DNA of 64,000 nucleotides from Escarpia spicata (taxonomy: Eukaryota; Annelida; Polychaeta; Sabellida; Siboglinidae), in contig OZ023205.1 of NCBI GenBank assembly GCA_963995525.1, forward strand, positions 54,347,518 through 54,411,517. The letters run 5' to 3'. Under the pieces are notes generated by a model. That model was not told the DNA's origin. It worked only from the letters and a program-made list of their open reading frames with translations, and made no database searches. Position 1 is the stretch's first letter, and the number at the start of each line of letters is the position of its first letter. The position numbers and the translations under genes are program-made. This document shows, piece after piece, positions 1 to 13,200 of the stretch.

Positions 1-716
1 ATGATTAGGTCTTATGTGCTGATGATGAGTCATCAGGCACATAGTCTATGCTTATATCACTGGATGATTGGGTCTTATGAGCTGATGATGAGTCATAAGG
101 CACAGAGTCTATGCTTACAGCACTGGATGATTGGGTCTTATGAGCTGATGATGAGTCATAAGGCACAGAGTCTATGCTTACAACACTGGATGATTGGGTC
201 TTATGAGCTGATGATGAGTCATCAGACACATAGTGTATGCTTACAACACTGTATGATTAGATCTTATGAGCTGATGATGAGTCATCAGGCACATAGTCTA
301 TGCTTATAACACTGGATGATTGGGTCTTATGAGCTGATGATGAGTCATCAGGCACAGTCTATGCTTGCAACACTGGATGATTGGGTCTTATGAGCTGATG
401 ATGAGTCATCAGACACATAGTGTATGCTTACAACACTGGATGATTAGATCTTATGAGCTGATGATGAGTCATCAGGCACATAGTCTATGCTTATAACACT
501 GGATGATTGTGTCTTATGAGCTGATGATGAGTCATCAGGCACAGTCTATGCTTGCAACGCTGGATGATTGGGTCTTATGAGCTGATGATGAGTCATAAGG
601 CACAGAGTCTATGCTTACAACACTGGATGATTGGGTTTTATGAGCTGATGATGAGTCATCAGACACAGTCTATGCTTACAACACTGGATGATTGGGTCTT
701 TTTCTAAACCTGCACT
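1..716. repeat. Minisatellite, about 60-bp unit
   Basis: About eleven tandem copies of a unit containing GATGATTGGGTCTTATGAGC and GAGTCATCAGGCACA, with internal deletions. It begins at the window edge, so its full extent and any adjoining NUP155 exon are unseen. It lies in the intron downstream of the 1100-1204 exon. Confidence 0.9.
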
Positions 717-839
717 GGTATATAAACTCCAGTCTTGCTAAACTGCAATTGAAAACATTCTTAATTTTATTATTAGATTTGTCAAAATGGTTTATTTGAC
801 AAACAAATTAAGACAGTATGAAAGAAGTACTAATGGGAA

Positions 840-1100
840 TATCTGAAAATGAATTCACCTCAAGTAACTTCTCAGAGACTCTTGTTCATATCTGAAAGTG
901 AACTCACCTCAAGTAACTTCTCAGAGAGTCTTGTTGATATCTGAAAGTTAACTAACATCAAGTAACTTCTCAGAGACTTGTTGATATCTGAAAGTGCACT
1001 CACCTCAAGTAACTTCTCAGAGACTCTTGTTGATATCTGAAAGTGAACTCACCTAAAATAACTTCTCAGACTGTTGTTGGTATCGTAAAGTGAACTCACT
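840..1100 (-). repeat. Minisatellite made of a NUP155 5' splice site
   Basis: Five units of about 49 bp extend into the intron from the exon 1100-1204. In transcript sense each unit carries AAGTTACTTGAG|GTGAGTTC, a copy of the exon end plus donor. At least three copies keep a good GTGAG donor, and each is preceded by ACTTTCAG, an acceptor-like AG. Confidence 0.88.
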
Positions 1101-1204
1101 TCAAGTAACTTCTCAGAGAGATTCTTGTTGATGAGCAAGTCGTAGAGGGCCACGTGGAAGAGCTCGTCATCAGACCTCAACGAGAGGCGGAATACTTCCT
1201 CTGA
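1100..1204 (-). CDS. NUP155: NUP155 exon, SDDELF segment
   Basis: It reads EEVFRLSLRSDDELFHVALY then DLLINKNLSEKLLE, aligned with [20 protein letters not shown] of the family. The donor is GAA|GTGAGT. The acceptor is TTTAG (start 1204) or TCAG (start 1200). The donor and last roughly 35 exon bases are repeated in the intron to the left. Confidence 0.88.
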
Positions 1205-4200
1205 CTAAACACAACAGAAATGTTTCATGCAACTCAATGCACATACGGGTGAAGATGTTCTACAAAACAAGAGAAGAGTTACTAAGCACAAGGACGGAAA
1301 CAGAAAGTGGGTCTTGCAAAGAGTACTGGGCAAGGTAGAGTAGAAAACGAGACAATAACCAGGGCTGATCGTGTGTATGCCCCTCTATCTTGGCATCAAA
1401 AGGGATGCACTTGGAGGTTTTGTTGAACCTTAGGAGGATGCAGTTTGGTGTTTTGTTAAGCCTCAGGGGTGTAAGTGGAGGTTTTGTTGGGGCCCAAAGG
1501 GGTGAAGCTGGATGTTTTTGGTAAGACTCAAGGGTGACTGGACCACACATTCGTGAAGTCCTCAAACTGTTGGCCAGTCTGTTGGGATCGTCAGTGACCT
1601 GCAGTGGACCGGGCAGCTTGGGTACGCTGGGGGCGTGGGGGTGGGACTGACTGGCTGACAGCAGGTAGTTGAGGGTCTCCGTGATACACTTGTAGCAGTC
1701 CATTCTGTCAACAAACACATCTCTTCTTCACCTCGGCAATACTGTAGGTAAAATGTGGTCATATGCCTTGTGAGAGGATTAAGGTTACTTCACCTGTTGC
1801 TGAAGGCAATGAGGCCCTGGGAGTGAGAGGGTTAAGGTTACTTCACCTGTTGCTGAAGGCACTGAGGCCCTGGGAGTGAGAGGGTTAAGGTTACTTCACC
1901 TGTTGGTGTAGACAATGAGGCCCTGGGAGTGAAAGGGTTAAGGTTACTTCACCTGTTGCTGTAGACAATGATGCCCTGAGTATGAGAGGGTTAAGGTTAG
2001 TTCACCTATTGCTGTAGGCAATGAAGCCCTGGGAGTGAGAGGGTTAAGGTTAGGTCACCTGTTGCTGTAGGCAATGAAGCCCTGGGAGTGAGAGGGTTAA
2101 GGTTAGTTCCCCTGTTGCTGTAGGCAATGAGGCCCTGGGAGTGAGAGGCTTAAGGTTAGTTCACCTGTTGCTGTAGGCAATGAGGCCCTGGGAGTCAGAG
2201 GGTGGCTCCCCATTCTTGTAGAAGTGCAGGCCCCAACACTGCAGGTCTCTCTTCTTTGATGCAGTCAATGTCAATTCCACGATGCCAGAGTAGAAGCCAA
2301 CCGCCGCGAACTGGTTACACACAGTCGGCAGGTCTAACTCGGCTGCAACGTCTTTGAACAACTACAAGACAAAATCACAATGACTATGAATAACTACAAA
2401 ACAAAATCACAATGACTATGAACAATTACAAAACAAAGTCACAATGACCATGAACAGCTACACCTACAAAGTCACAATGACCATGAACAACTACAACACA
2501 AAGTCACAATGACCATGAACAACTACAACACAAAGTCACAATGACCATGAACAACTATTGATTGATTTATTCCATATAAAGTGTCAGCTTGTACACATAA
2601 AATATAAATACAGGTTACATTAAATATAAAGGATGACACAAGAAAGTGCAGCACTTGTCTCCATTGTGGTCCTTGGACAGACACAGACAAATACATGAGA
2701 CATATATTAATAGAATATGACAAAATAACAGACTAAAACAACAATAATAAACAAATACTAGTTACTGTTCAGATGTCAAAAGACATTGATAATTGTAATA
2801 TTAAGGGAGGGAGATTACCTCCTGATTATAAGCATTATTAAGTCATTTGAAAAACCGACTCATGTACTACAAATACATACCAGTTTTTAAATTAAAAACT
2901 GTTTACAAAAGATGCGTAATCAATAAAAAATGAAACATAAAATACATGTCCCTCAAAAATACGATGAATTAAAAGTAAACAACTGTGCTGGCTTAATGAT
3001 CATTAAGGTAATTGAACAAAAACTGTTTGACTAAATGTTTAAATTGGTTCTTGTTCGTAGCACCTTGTATGTTATATGGCAATTCATTCCATGTCTGTGT
3101 AGTAAAAAGAAGTTTGACCGAAAGATTTAACATACGTCACATGAAGAGACAAAGTACTAAATCTTGTATTTATACCATGCTGCTTGCGTGTTACGTTGAA
3201 AGAATCGGACAAATAAATCGGTGCTCTGTCATTGACAATATTATAGACAAGGTTCAATTTTAGTTGCTTAACCCGTAGATCCACTGGTAACATGTTGACC
3301 TGTCTAAACTCTGTTGATCCAATGTGGGTTCTGGCTGGTGCATTAAGAAGGAAACGGATTACCTTGTTCTGGGTGCACTGTAGTCTAGTTTTATATTTCT
3401 TGGTTAAACCCGAGAACCATGATGAACAGGCATAGTCAAAATGACATTGTATTAAGATAAGAAGGTAAGAAGTGTTTTTGTTTTCATGTTGACATTTCTT
3501 GTTTGCCTGTACAAGAATGTTAACTTAGCATTTGATTTACAAATTATCTTCTCAGCCACTCCTCCAGTTAGTGACTGATCTAACTCTACACCGAGGTACT
3601 TAACATTAAAGGTATTTAACATGCGTCTGACACGTCAATGTGTTGCCAGCACATTTCACCTGGATGGAGTTGCATGTGTGCAGTTTACGTTTTGATCCAA
3701 AAAGAATTGATTCAGTTTTGCCTAAATGGAGGGACAGTTTGTTATTTATCAGCCATTCTCTGGCTGCCTCAAGCTCCGAAGAGACACTTTCTTGGATGTG
3801 TTGGGTGTTCTTACCCGAAACTATGAGGGCCAAATTGTCAGCGTACAAAAGAAGTTTGAAGCGAACAGCCGATGAAATATCATTAATATATATTAGAAAC
3901 AGTAAGGGTCCGAGAATTAACCCTTGAGGTACACCACATGTGACAGTCATCGGTTTCAATAAGGTACCACCAATTTCAACTGATTGAAGGTCAAAAAGCA
4001 CCATATCTATAGAATTACATTTATCTTACTCCAGTTTTAAGAAGTCTATGAGAAGTATTAAACATGTTTCGGTAGAATAGAAGGATCTAGAATGAGACTG
4101 ATGCTGATATAGGATCTGATGTTGCTGATATAGGAGCTGATGTTGCTCATATAGGAGCTGATGTTGCTGATATAGGAGCTGATGTTGCTCATATAGGATC

Positions 4201-7200
4201 TGATGTTGCTCATATAGGAGCTGGTGTTGCTGATATAGGAGCTGATGTTGCTGATATAGGAACTGATGTTGCTCAAATAGGAGCTGATGTTGCTCATATA
4301 GGAGCTGGTGTTGCTCATATAAGAGCTGGTGTTGCTGATATAGGAGCTGATGTTGCTGATATAGGATCTGATGTTGCTCATATAGGATCTGATGTTGCTC
4401 ATATAGGAGCTGATGTTGCTCATATAGGAGCTGATGTTGCTCATATAGGAGCTGATGTTGCTCATATAGGAGCTGATGTTGCTCATATAGGAGTTGATGT
4501 TGCTCATATAGGAGCTGATGTTGCTCATATAGGAGTTGATGTTGCTCATATAGGAGCTGATGTTGCTCATATAGGAGCTGATGTTGCTCATATAGGAGCT
4601 GATATGCTTTGAGATACTCGTCCAGCTGTTGATACACGATCCTCTCAAATAATTTCGAGATCATATTTAGAATCGAGATCGGCCTGTAATCACCATTGGG
4701 CAACACCTTGCTGATTTAAGATCTTCTGGAATTTCGCCAGTGGACAAAGATAAATTTAAAATGTGTCAAAGAAGACGCAATGAGCCTGGCACCATCCTTA
4801 ATAAATCTGGGTGACAATAGATCCAGACCAGTTGCCTTGTTTGAGTTTAGTTTGCTAAGAATACGTAGTACTTTGTTCTCATTGACTTCACTAAACAGAA
4901 ACTATTACAGATGACACCCAGTGACCTGTAGAAGTCTTGGATGTGTTGCCCTTCATATTTACCATTACAGTCTACTTGGTTAGTAAAATAATTGTTAAAA
5001 TGCTCAGATACCATTGACTTATCAAAAAAAATGTCGTTATTGATATCGAGTCCTATACTCCCTGGCTTAGTTTTATGCTGAGACAAAGTTCCGAGGCTTT
5101 TCAGCATTTGCCATAACTTCTTTGGTTATAGTTTGAAATCGTCAGCCTTGTTAGCAGTGAAGTCTGATTTGGTCTGTTTCTTCTTATATTGAACCTGATT
5201 CTGAAGATAACTGTATTTTCCATGCCAACTGATGTCTTTTGGTCTTTTTGACAAAGTCACAACATCCTTGAACATGACACTACATGACAGAGTCACAATG
5301 ATCATGAACAACAACAAAATAAAGTCACAATGATCATGAATACCTACAAAGTCACAATGACCATGAACAACTACATGACAAAGTCACAACATCCATGAAC
5401 AACTACAAGACAAAGTCACAGTGACCATGAACAACTACATGACAAAGTCATAATGATCAAAAATAATTTAATGACAAAGTCAAAATGTCATTGAACAAAT
5501 ATAAGACAAAGTCATACCATTGTTGAACAACTACAAGACAGTCAAACTATCGTAGAAAAACCACAAGACAAAGTCACAACATTCTTGAACGAACATACAA
5601 CAAAGCCGCAATGTACTGAAACATCTACTAGACAAAGTCACAACACCCTTGAACAACTACATAAGAACTCACATCATTACTGAACTACTACAAGAAAAAG
5701 TCACACCATCCATGAACCACTAATAAACAGTCACATTTTTGAACAACTAGACAAAGTCACACAATAAAAAATGCACAACTCTTGATACGGCAAGAAAAGT
5801 ATGTTACAGTAAAATTTTATTTACACTTACAAGTTTGAAAATATTTACGTAAACTGTAACTGCAGTGACTCATGTTCCTAAAAATAAAGCTATAAAACAA
5901 ATAGAACCTGCAGTTACTAAAACGTTTTGCTTTCGCATTTCAAATTAAGTATTTTTAACTACGTTGACTGACGACAGACAAAGTATACTCCTGACTGTTG
6001 AATGACCTACTTGACCACAACACTAACCACTGGCTACTAGAACTGACCTGTAGAGCTTCCTGCAAGGCCTTGTTGCGGTCAGCGGGCTGCTGGGCAGTCC
6101 GGGCAATCTGCATCTTCTCATTGCCCTGAAAGCACCAGTGTCCACTCTTAAAGCTCAGCTGGAACAGGTGCTCCACACCGGAGCTGACAGGTGCTCAACA
6201 CCGGAGCTGACAGGTGATCAACACCGGAGCTGACAGGTGCTCAACACCGCAGCTGATAGGTGCTCCAAACCGGAGCTGACAGGTGCTCAACACCAGAGCT
6301 GACAGGTGTTCCACACCGGAGCTGACAGGTGCACAACACCGGAGCTGACAGGTGCTCAACACTGGAGCTGACAGGTGCTCCACACCAGAGCTGACAGAAG
6401 GAGAAAAAGGAGACGAAGGAGAAGACGGAGAAGAAGAAGGAGAAGAAGAAGGAGAAGAAGAAGGGGAAGAAGAAGAAGGAGAAGAAGAAGGAGAAGAAGG
6501 AGACAAAGGAGAAGGAGTAGAAGGAGAAGACAGAGACAAAGAAGGAGAAGAAGGAGAAGAAGAAGGGGAAGAAGAAGGGGAAGAAGAAGCAGAAGAAGAA
6601 GGGGAAGAAGAAATTTAAGAAGAAGGAGAAGAAGGAAGAGAAGAAGAAGGAAAAGAAGGAGATGAAGAAGAAAGAGAAGAAGGAAAAGAAGGAGAAGAAG
6701 AAGAAAGAGAAGAAGAAGAAGGAGAAGGAGAAGAAGTAGAAGAAGAAGGAGAAGAATGAGACGAAGGAGAAGGAGACGAAAGAGAAGGAAAAGAAGAAGA
6801 AGGAGAAGAAGGAGAAGAAGAAGGGGAAGAAGAAGAAGGAAGAGAAGAAGGAGAAGTAGAAGACAAAGAAGGTGAAGGAGAAGAAAGAGGAGAAGAAGAA
6901 GAAGGGGAAGAAGAAGGAGAATAAGTCGTAAAAGAAGGAAAAGAAGGAGAAGAATGAGAAGGAGAAGGAGAAAAAGGAGGGGAAGAAGAACGAGAAGAAG
7001 AAGAACGAGAAGAAGAAGAACGAGAAGAAGAAGAAGGAGAAGAAGGAGCAGAAGAAGAAGATGAAGAAGGAGGAGAAGAAGGGAGTCTATGTGTATCCCT
7101 ACCTTGGAGCAGATGGCGTCCTCTGGGCTGTACAGCGTAGGACAGACCTCTCGCAGACGGTGGCTGATGGCGTCTGTCGCTGCGTTGTCATCCAGGTACA

Positions 7201-10200
7201 TTTTGATGAGACTGTGGATGAGCACCCGACTGATCTGTAACAATGTCACAAGTCACACAATGTCACAAGTCACACAATGTCACAAGTCACATGTGTCACA
7301 CAATGTCTCATATCACACAATGTCACAAAAATTAACAAATCAAACATTGTTACTAGTCACACAGTCACATATCATGGTGCCATAAGTCACACAGTGTCAC
7401 AAACCATACAATGTCACAAATCATACAATGACACAATGTCACAAGTTTCAAATTGTCACTAGTCACACAATGTCAAGTCTCACAAAGTCACACAATATCA
7501 CAGTGTCACAAGTCACACAGTGTTACAAGTTACACAATGTCACAAGTCACACAGTGTTACAAGTCACACAGTGTTACAAGTCACACAGTGTTACAAGTTA
7601 CACAATGTCACAAGTCACACAGTGTTACAAGTTACACAATATCACGAGTCACACAATGTTACATATAGTTTTACAACCAAGCTTGTAGATATTTCAACAA
7701 ATGTTACTAAATCACTGGAATGGTATCATGTCTGCGTGGTATACCTCTGTGTAATTAATGTATTCAATACGTCACGGTTTGCCCAAGTCACAATCGAATA
7801 TTTGTGCATGACCTCCGTCAACCTAGTGCGTGACCTCCGCCAATCTAGTGCGTGACCTCCGCCAACCTAGTGCGTGACCTCCGTCAACCTAGTGCGTGAC
7901 CTCCGCCAACCTAGTGCGTGACCTCCGTCAACCTAGTGCGTGACCTCCGTCAACCTAGTGCGTGACCTCCGCCAACCTAGTGCGTGACCTCCGCCAACCT
8001 AGTGCGTGACCTCCGCCAACCTAGTGCGTGACCTCCGCCAACCAGTGTGTGACCACCGTCAACCAGTGCGTGACCTCCACCAACCCAGTATGTGACCTCC
8101 GTCAACCTAGTGCGTGACCTCCGTCAACCTAGTGTGTGACCTCCGTAAACCTAGTGCGGGACCTCCGCCAACCAGTGTGTGACCCCCGTCAACCAGTACG
8201 TGACCCCCGTCAACCCAGTACGTGACCTCCGTCAACCTAGTGTGTGACCTCCGTCAACCTAGTGCGTGACCTCCGTCAACCTAGTGCGTGACCTCCGTCA
8301 ACCTAGTGCGTGACCTCCGTCAACCTAGTGCGGGACCCCCGTCAACATAGTGTGTGACCTCCGGCAACCTAGTGCGTGACCTCCGTCAACCTAGTACGTG
8401 ACCTCCGTCAACCTATGCCAACAATGTTGATAATGAATTACATTACTATTGTTGTATGATATCTCATCAATCAAACCTTCCTGCATACAGTCGTCACTTT
8501 AAAAACTTTTCCTCATGTGTTTGTCATAAAGAAACACGTTTATGGCCAGAATTTCAACAAAATATACAATGGAATGTCCGAACACGCCACATGTTTTCAG
8601 ATGGCTTGATGGAGGTTTTGCTAGGTAAAAGGTGACGTGATGGATAGGTTAATTATGTTGACACTTGTTATTTTCTGTAACAAAACTGTACGTGAGGAGT
8701 AACGATGGACTACGGTTTAAGAATGTCATAAAGGTCATGTTTTTATCTTGCTCTTTAATGACAGTGCTGTCTCCAAGGCACAAATCTAAGTCAACAAGTA
8801 ACTGAAGGCAAGAGTTGCCTACCTCGCATCCCATGATGACAAAGTTACGGAATGTCATCCCGCGCAATGTGTTCTGTTGATCCTACAATGGAGAGAAGTA
8901 AGACCAACGCATAAAAACTTCATTTAATAATGTTTATTGTATTATATCACAAAAGATAAAGTATCTAATGTTTCAAAACAAAAACTCAAAATATTTATAA
9001 GAGGATTCCACTCATGGAAACTGAAAGTTTACTTTATAACCACGAAAATTTATGTTTATACAATTACAATGTATTCCACCGTAACAACACCCCATATCGT
9101 GACCATAATAAAAACACCCCCCGTATCGTGACCATAGTAACAACACCCTGTATCATGACCATAGTAACAACACCCTTGTATCATGACCATAGTAACAACA
9201 CCCTGTATCATGACCATTATAAAAACACCCTTGTATCATGACCATCATAACAACACCCCTGTAGCATGACCATTGTAACAACACCCCGTATCATGACCAC
9301 TGTAAAGAACACCCCTGTATCATGACCATCTCAAAATGGGATTAATGTGAGTTTTAGTATATAAATTTTGTAGTTGTCAAGATGACTTATGCGTATATTT
9401 TTATGGTTCTGAAGCAGAACCACAAAAATGATGCACAAGTTACGCACAAATCTTAATGCAAATCTGCAATGTTATTTCCAGCTGTACAGTAAACAAAGCT
9501 GATTTATACCATGATCAGGTTTCCACTAAGCTGATATATTGATAAAAAGTATCGATCTTATATAGCACAATTAGCATGATACACATAAAAGTACACAGCA
9601 CAGCAAACACAACCAATATATAAGTACACAGCACAGCAAACACAACCAATATATAAGTACACAGCACAGCAAACACAACCAATATATAAGTACACAGCAC
9701 AGCAAACACAACCAATATATAAGTACACAGCACAGCATAACACAATCAATATATAAGTACACAGCACAGCACAACACAATCAATATATAAGTACACAGCA
9801 CAAGAAACACAACCAATATATCAGTGGTACAAGTAAATTATATTTAAATACAGAAATAAAATAATGAAGCTGTAAAAATGTCAGTAGATTACGCCTAGTA
9901 AAAATGTTGAAATGAATTGAAATAAAGTTACCAACCGCGCTGAGTGCAGCACAAATGACATGGAACTGGTGGTCACAGAGGATCTTCCAGAGGGCGAGAG
10001 ACTCACACATCCGCGCCACCAGCACATGCAGCTGCTTCAGAGACTGACTCTCTTGGTTGTCTGCCTCTGCTACAAAAACATGGAAACCTCGCTTAACCAG
10101 TGTTTTGCTCATCCCAATTCAAGTTCATTCGGTTGTGAAATTAGTTTTATGTAATTTTGATGAAACTAGTAGCTTATTTAAAGTATTACTATCTTATTTA

Positions 10201-13200
10201 ATGTTGGACACAACACCAACTGAGGTGACTCTCGCAACCAGAATCCTCACATGAATTTGCGAGACAATTGTGAATATGCCTGTGTTGATGGTTACTTTCC
10301 TTCCTCTAAGACCAACTTTAATGACATAACATTATCCTGTGCCTTTCCACACGTGCCATCAGTAAATATAAATAAACTACATAGGTTAAGGTGGAGCAAT
10401 AAATAGGTCTACTGAATCATATATTAGCTGCTTGCATCTGACAAGACTTACCTTGATACTTTCGTCTGACTTGTTCGTCAGCGAGGGTATCGCCTCGGTA
10501 CCCGCCGGCCCTCTGGTGGTGCAAACCATGGACACTACAAAACACAGCAAGAGACGTCGAATCATCACAGACACTCATCAGTGCATCTAGCACACACTTA
10601 CACAGCAAATAAAATACAGTGCAACACGCTTATAACGAACTACTTTGCAGGTAGCTAACGAGTTCATTATATCAGTGAATTCATTATATACGTCTACGCA
10701 TTTACCCACTAGGAGGCAGTGTTGCATGTGACAGTTTTTAAACTATTCGCCAGGTATCTATCAAACGCAATGATATTTTTGTAACATTTATTTAGATGGC
10801 ACATCAAACAGTTACAAATGTTACTATTAAGTGTAGTTATAGTATAAGATAGCAGTCAGTCTGTAAAAAACTCACGAAATACAGTATGATGTAAACACAT
10901 GGCGAGCATGTCGCATTCAAGCACTCTAAAACATGAACTGTGGCAGGACGGAGCCAAGGTAACTACTACTTCTTGTACAACACAAACAGAATGACACCAG
11001 TTAATCTGCTTTGAAGAAGTCCTCGATTGACGCTTGTTTGCTGTTGGCTAGGGCACCAGACAAAAGGAAATCCTCAAGCCAGTGGCAGTGCACTGCAGCG
11101 TTGTTTCACTGCCTAGCCCTGTTACAAGTGATTTCCCTCATTTACACTGTGCTCTGCGCGTCCATGGCATGGCTTCCAGGTCACGGGCAGGTAGTATTTG
11201 CGAATAACCGGGCGTTTTTCAGTTGGACAGAAATTTTGTATACTGCAAAATTTTTTCAGGAAAAGGTGTTCGTAATAACTGTGAATTCGTTATACCCGTG
11301 TTCATAATATGGCTTATAACGCTTATAATGGAGGATAGGGAAAAAACCCGCACGTAAGAAATTGTTTCGTTATATCTGTCAATTCGTTGTATCCGTGTTC
11401 AATATAAGCGTGTTGCACTGTGTTCTAAAATACGAATATGCAGGAAGTATGTGACAGAACCTCTTGGACAACTTCTCTTGCATGATCACAATACTAAGCA
11501 CAGATACACTGAACTACTGATGCACAATAATAATTGATGTGATGTATCATTGACAGTGCACTGAACTATCACTAGTTATCATTAATAGTGCACTGAACTA
11601 TCACAGTAAACTTATGCCCATTAGTCACCCCATCAATACCTTTCCATGGGGATAGGAGAACTGAACTGAGTTTCTGTTCATGAACTCGTGCATGGCATTC
11701 AACTTGACCAGGATCCAGCTGAGTTGTTCACCGTAGAATCGACTCATCAGCTGAGGACAGAAAACACTCATGAGTTGGTGACAGAAAGAACTCATGAGTT
11801 GGTGACAGAAAGAACTCGTTGGTTGGTGACAGAAAGAACTCATTAGTTGGTGATAGAAAGAACTCACCAGTTGATGACAGAAAAAACCCATGAGTTGGTG
11901 ACAGAAATAACTCATTGGTTGGTGACAGAAAGCAGAAAGAACCCATTAGTTGGCGACAGAAAGAACTTATTGGTTGGTGACATAAAGAACTCATTAGTTG
12001 GTGACAAAAAGGATCCATGAGTTGGTAACAGGAATAACTCATAAGTTGGTGACAGGAAGAACTCATGAGTTGGTGACAGAAAGGATCCATGAGTTGGTGA
12101 CAGAAAGAACTCATTGGTTGGTGACAGGAAGAACTCATTAGTTGGTGACAAAAAGGATCCATGGGTTGGTGACAGAAAGAACTCATCAGTTGGTGACAGA
12201 AAGGATCCATGAGTTGGTGACAGAAAGAACACATTGGTTGGTGACAGGAAGAACTCATCAGTAGATGACAGAAAGGATCCATGAGTTGGTGACAGAAAGA
12301 ACTCATTGGTTGGTGACAGGAAGAACTCATCAGTTAGTGACAGAAAGAATCCAAGAGTTGGTGACAGAAAGAACTCATTGGTTGGTGACAGGAAGAACTC
12401 ATTAGTTGGTGACAGAAAGAACTCATCAGTTAGTGACAGAAAGAATCCATGAGTTGGTGACAGAAAGAACTAATTAGTTGGTAACAGTTATTTCTATCCT
12501 ATGCTGATGAGTTCTTTTTGTCACCAACCAATGAGATATTTATGTCACCAACTCATGGATTCATTATGTCACCAAGTAATGAGTTGGTGACAGAAATAAC
12601 TCATTAGTTGATGACAAAAAGAACTCATCAGCTGAGGATAGAAATAACCCATTAGTTGGTGACAGGAAGAACTCATCAGTTGGTGACAGAAAGAATCCAT
12701 TATTTGGTGACAGAAAGAACTCATTAGTTTGTGAGAGAAAGAACTCATTAGGTGGTGACAGAAAGAATTCATGAGTTTGTGACAGAAAGAACTAATTAGT
12801 TGGTAACAGTTATTTCTATCCTATGCTGATGAGTTCTTTTTGTCACCAACCAATGAGATATTTCTGTCACCAACTCATGGATTCATTATGTCACCAAGTA
12901 ATGAGTTGGTGACAGAAATAACTCATTAGTTGATGACAAAAAGAACTCATCAGCTGAGGATAGAAATAACCCATTAGTTGGCGACAGAAAGAACCTGTCA
13001 GTTGGTGACAAAAAGAATTCATGAGTTGGTGACAGAAAGAACTCATTAGTTTGTGAGAGAAAGAACTCATTAGGTGGTGACAGAAAGAATTCATGAGTTT
13101 GTGACAGAAAGAACTCATTATTTGGTGACAGAAAGAATCCATGAGTTTGTGACAGAAATAACTCATTGGTTGATGACAGAAAGAACTCAGTAATTGGTGA

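Noticed and set aside
1539..1575. Alternative NUP155 reading QFEDFTNVW in another frame
   Set aside because: It looks slightly like HFEQML of the family, but using it would need a frameshift right after DDPNRLAN. The next exon already supplies the EEVFRL match.
6356..7249. Leu-rich 297-codon ORF and Glu- and Arg-rich ORFs on the other strand
   Set aside because: All come from the homopurine tract. Only the part at 7103-7234 in the minus frame is a real exon.
11640..11646. AAG|GTATTG as donor of the NUP155 exon 11629-11750
   Set aside because: It would leave phase 0 before an exon that must be entered in phase 2; the donor at 11628 restores the frame.
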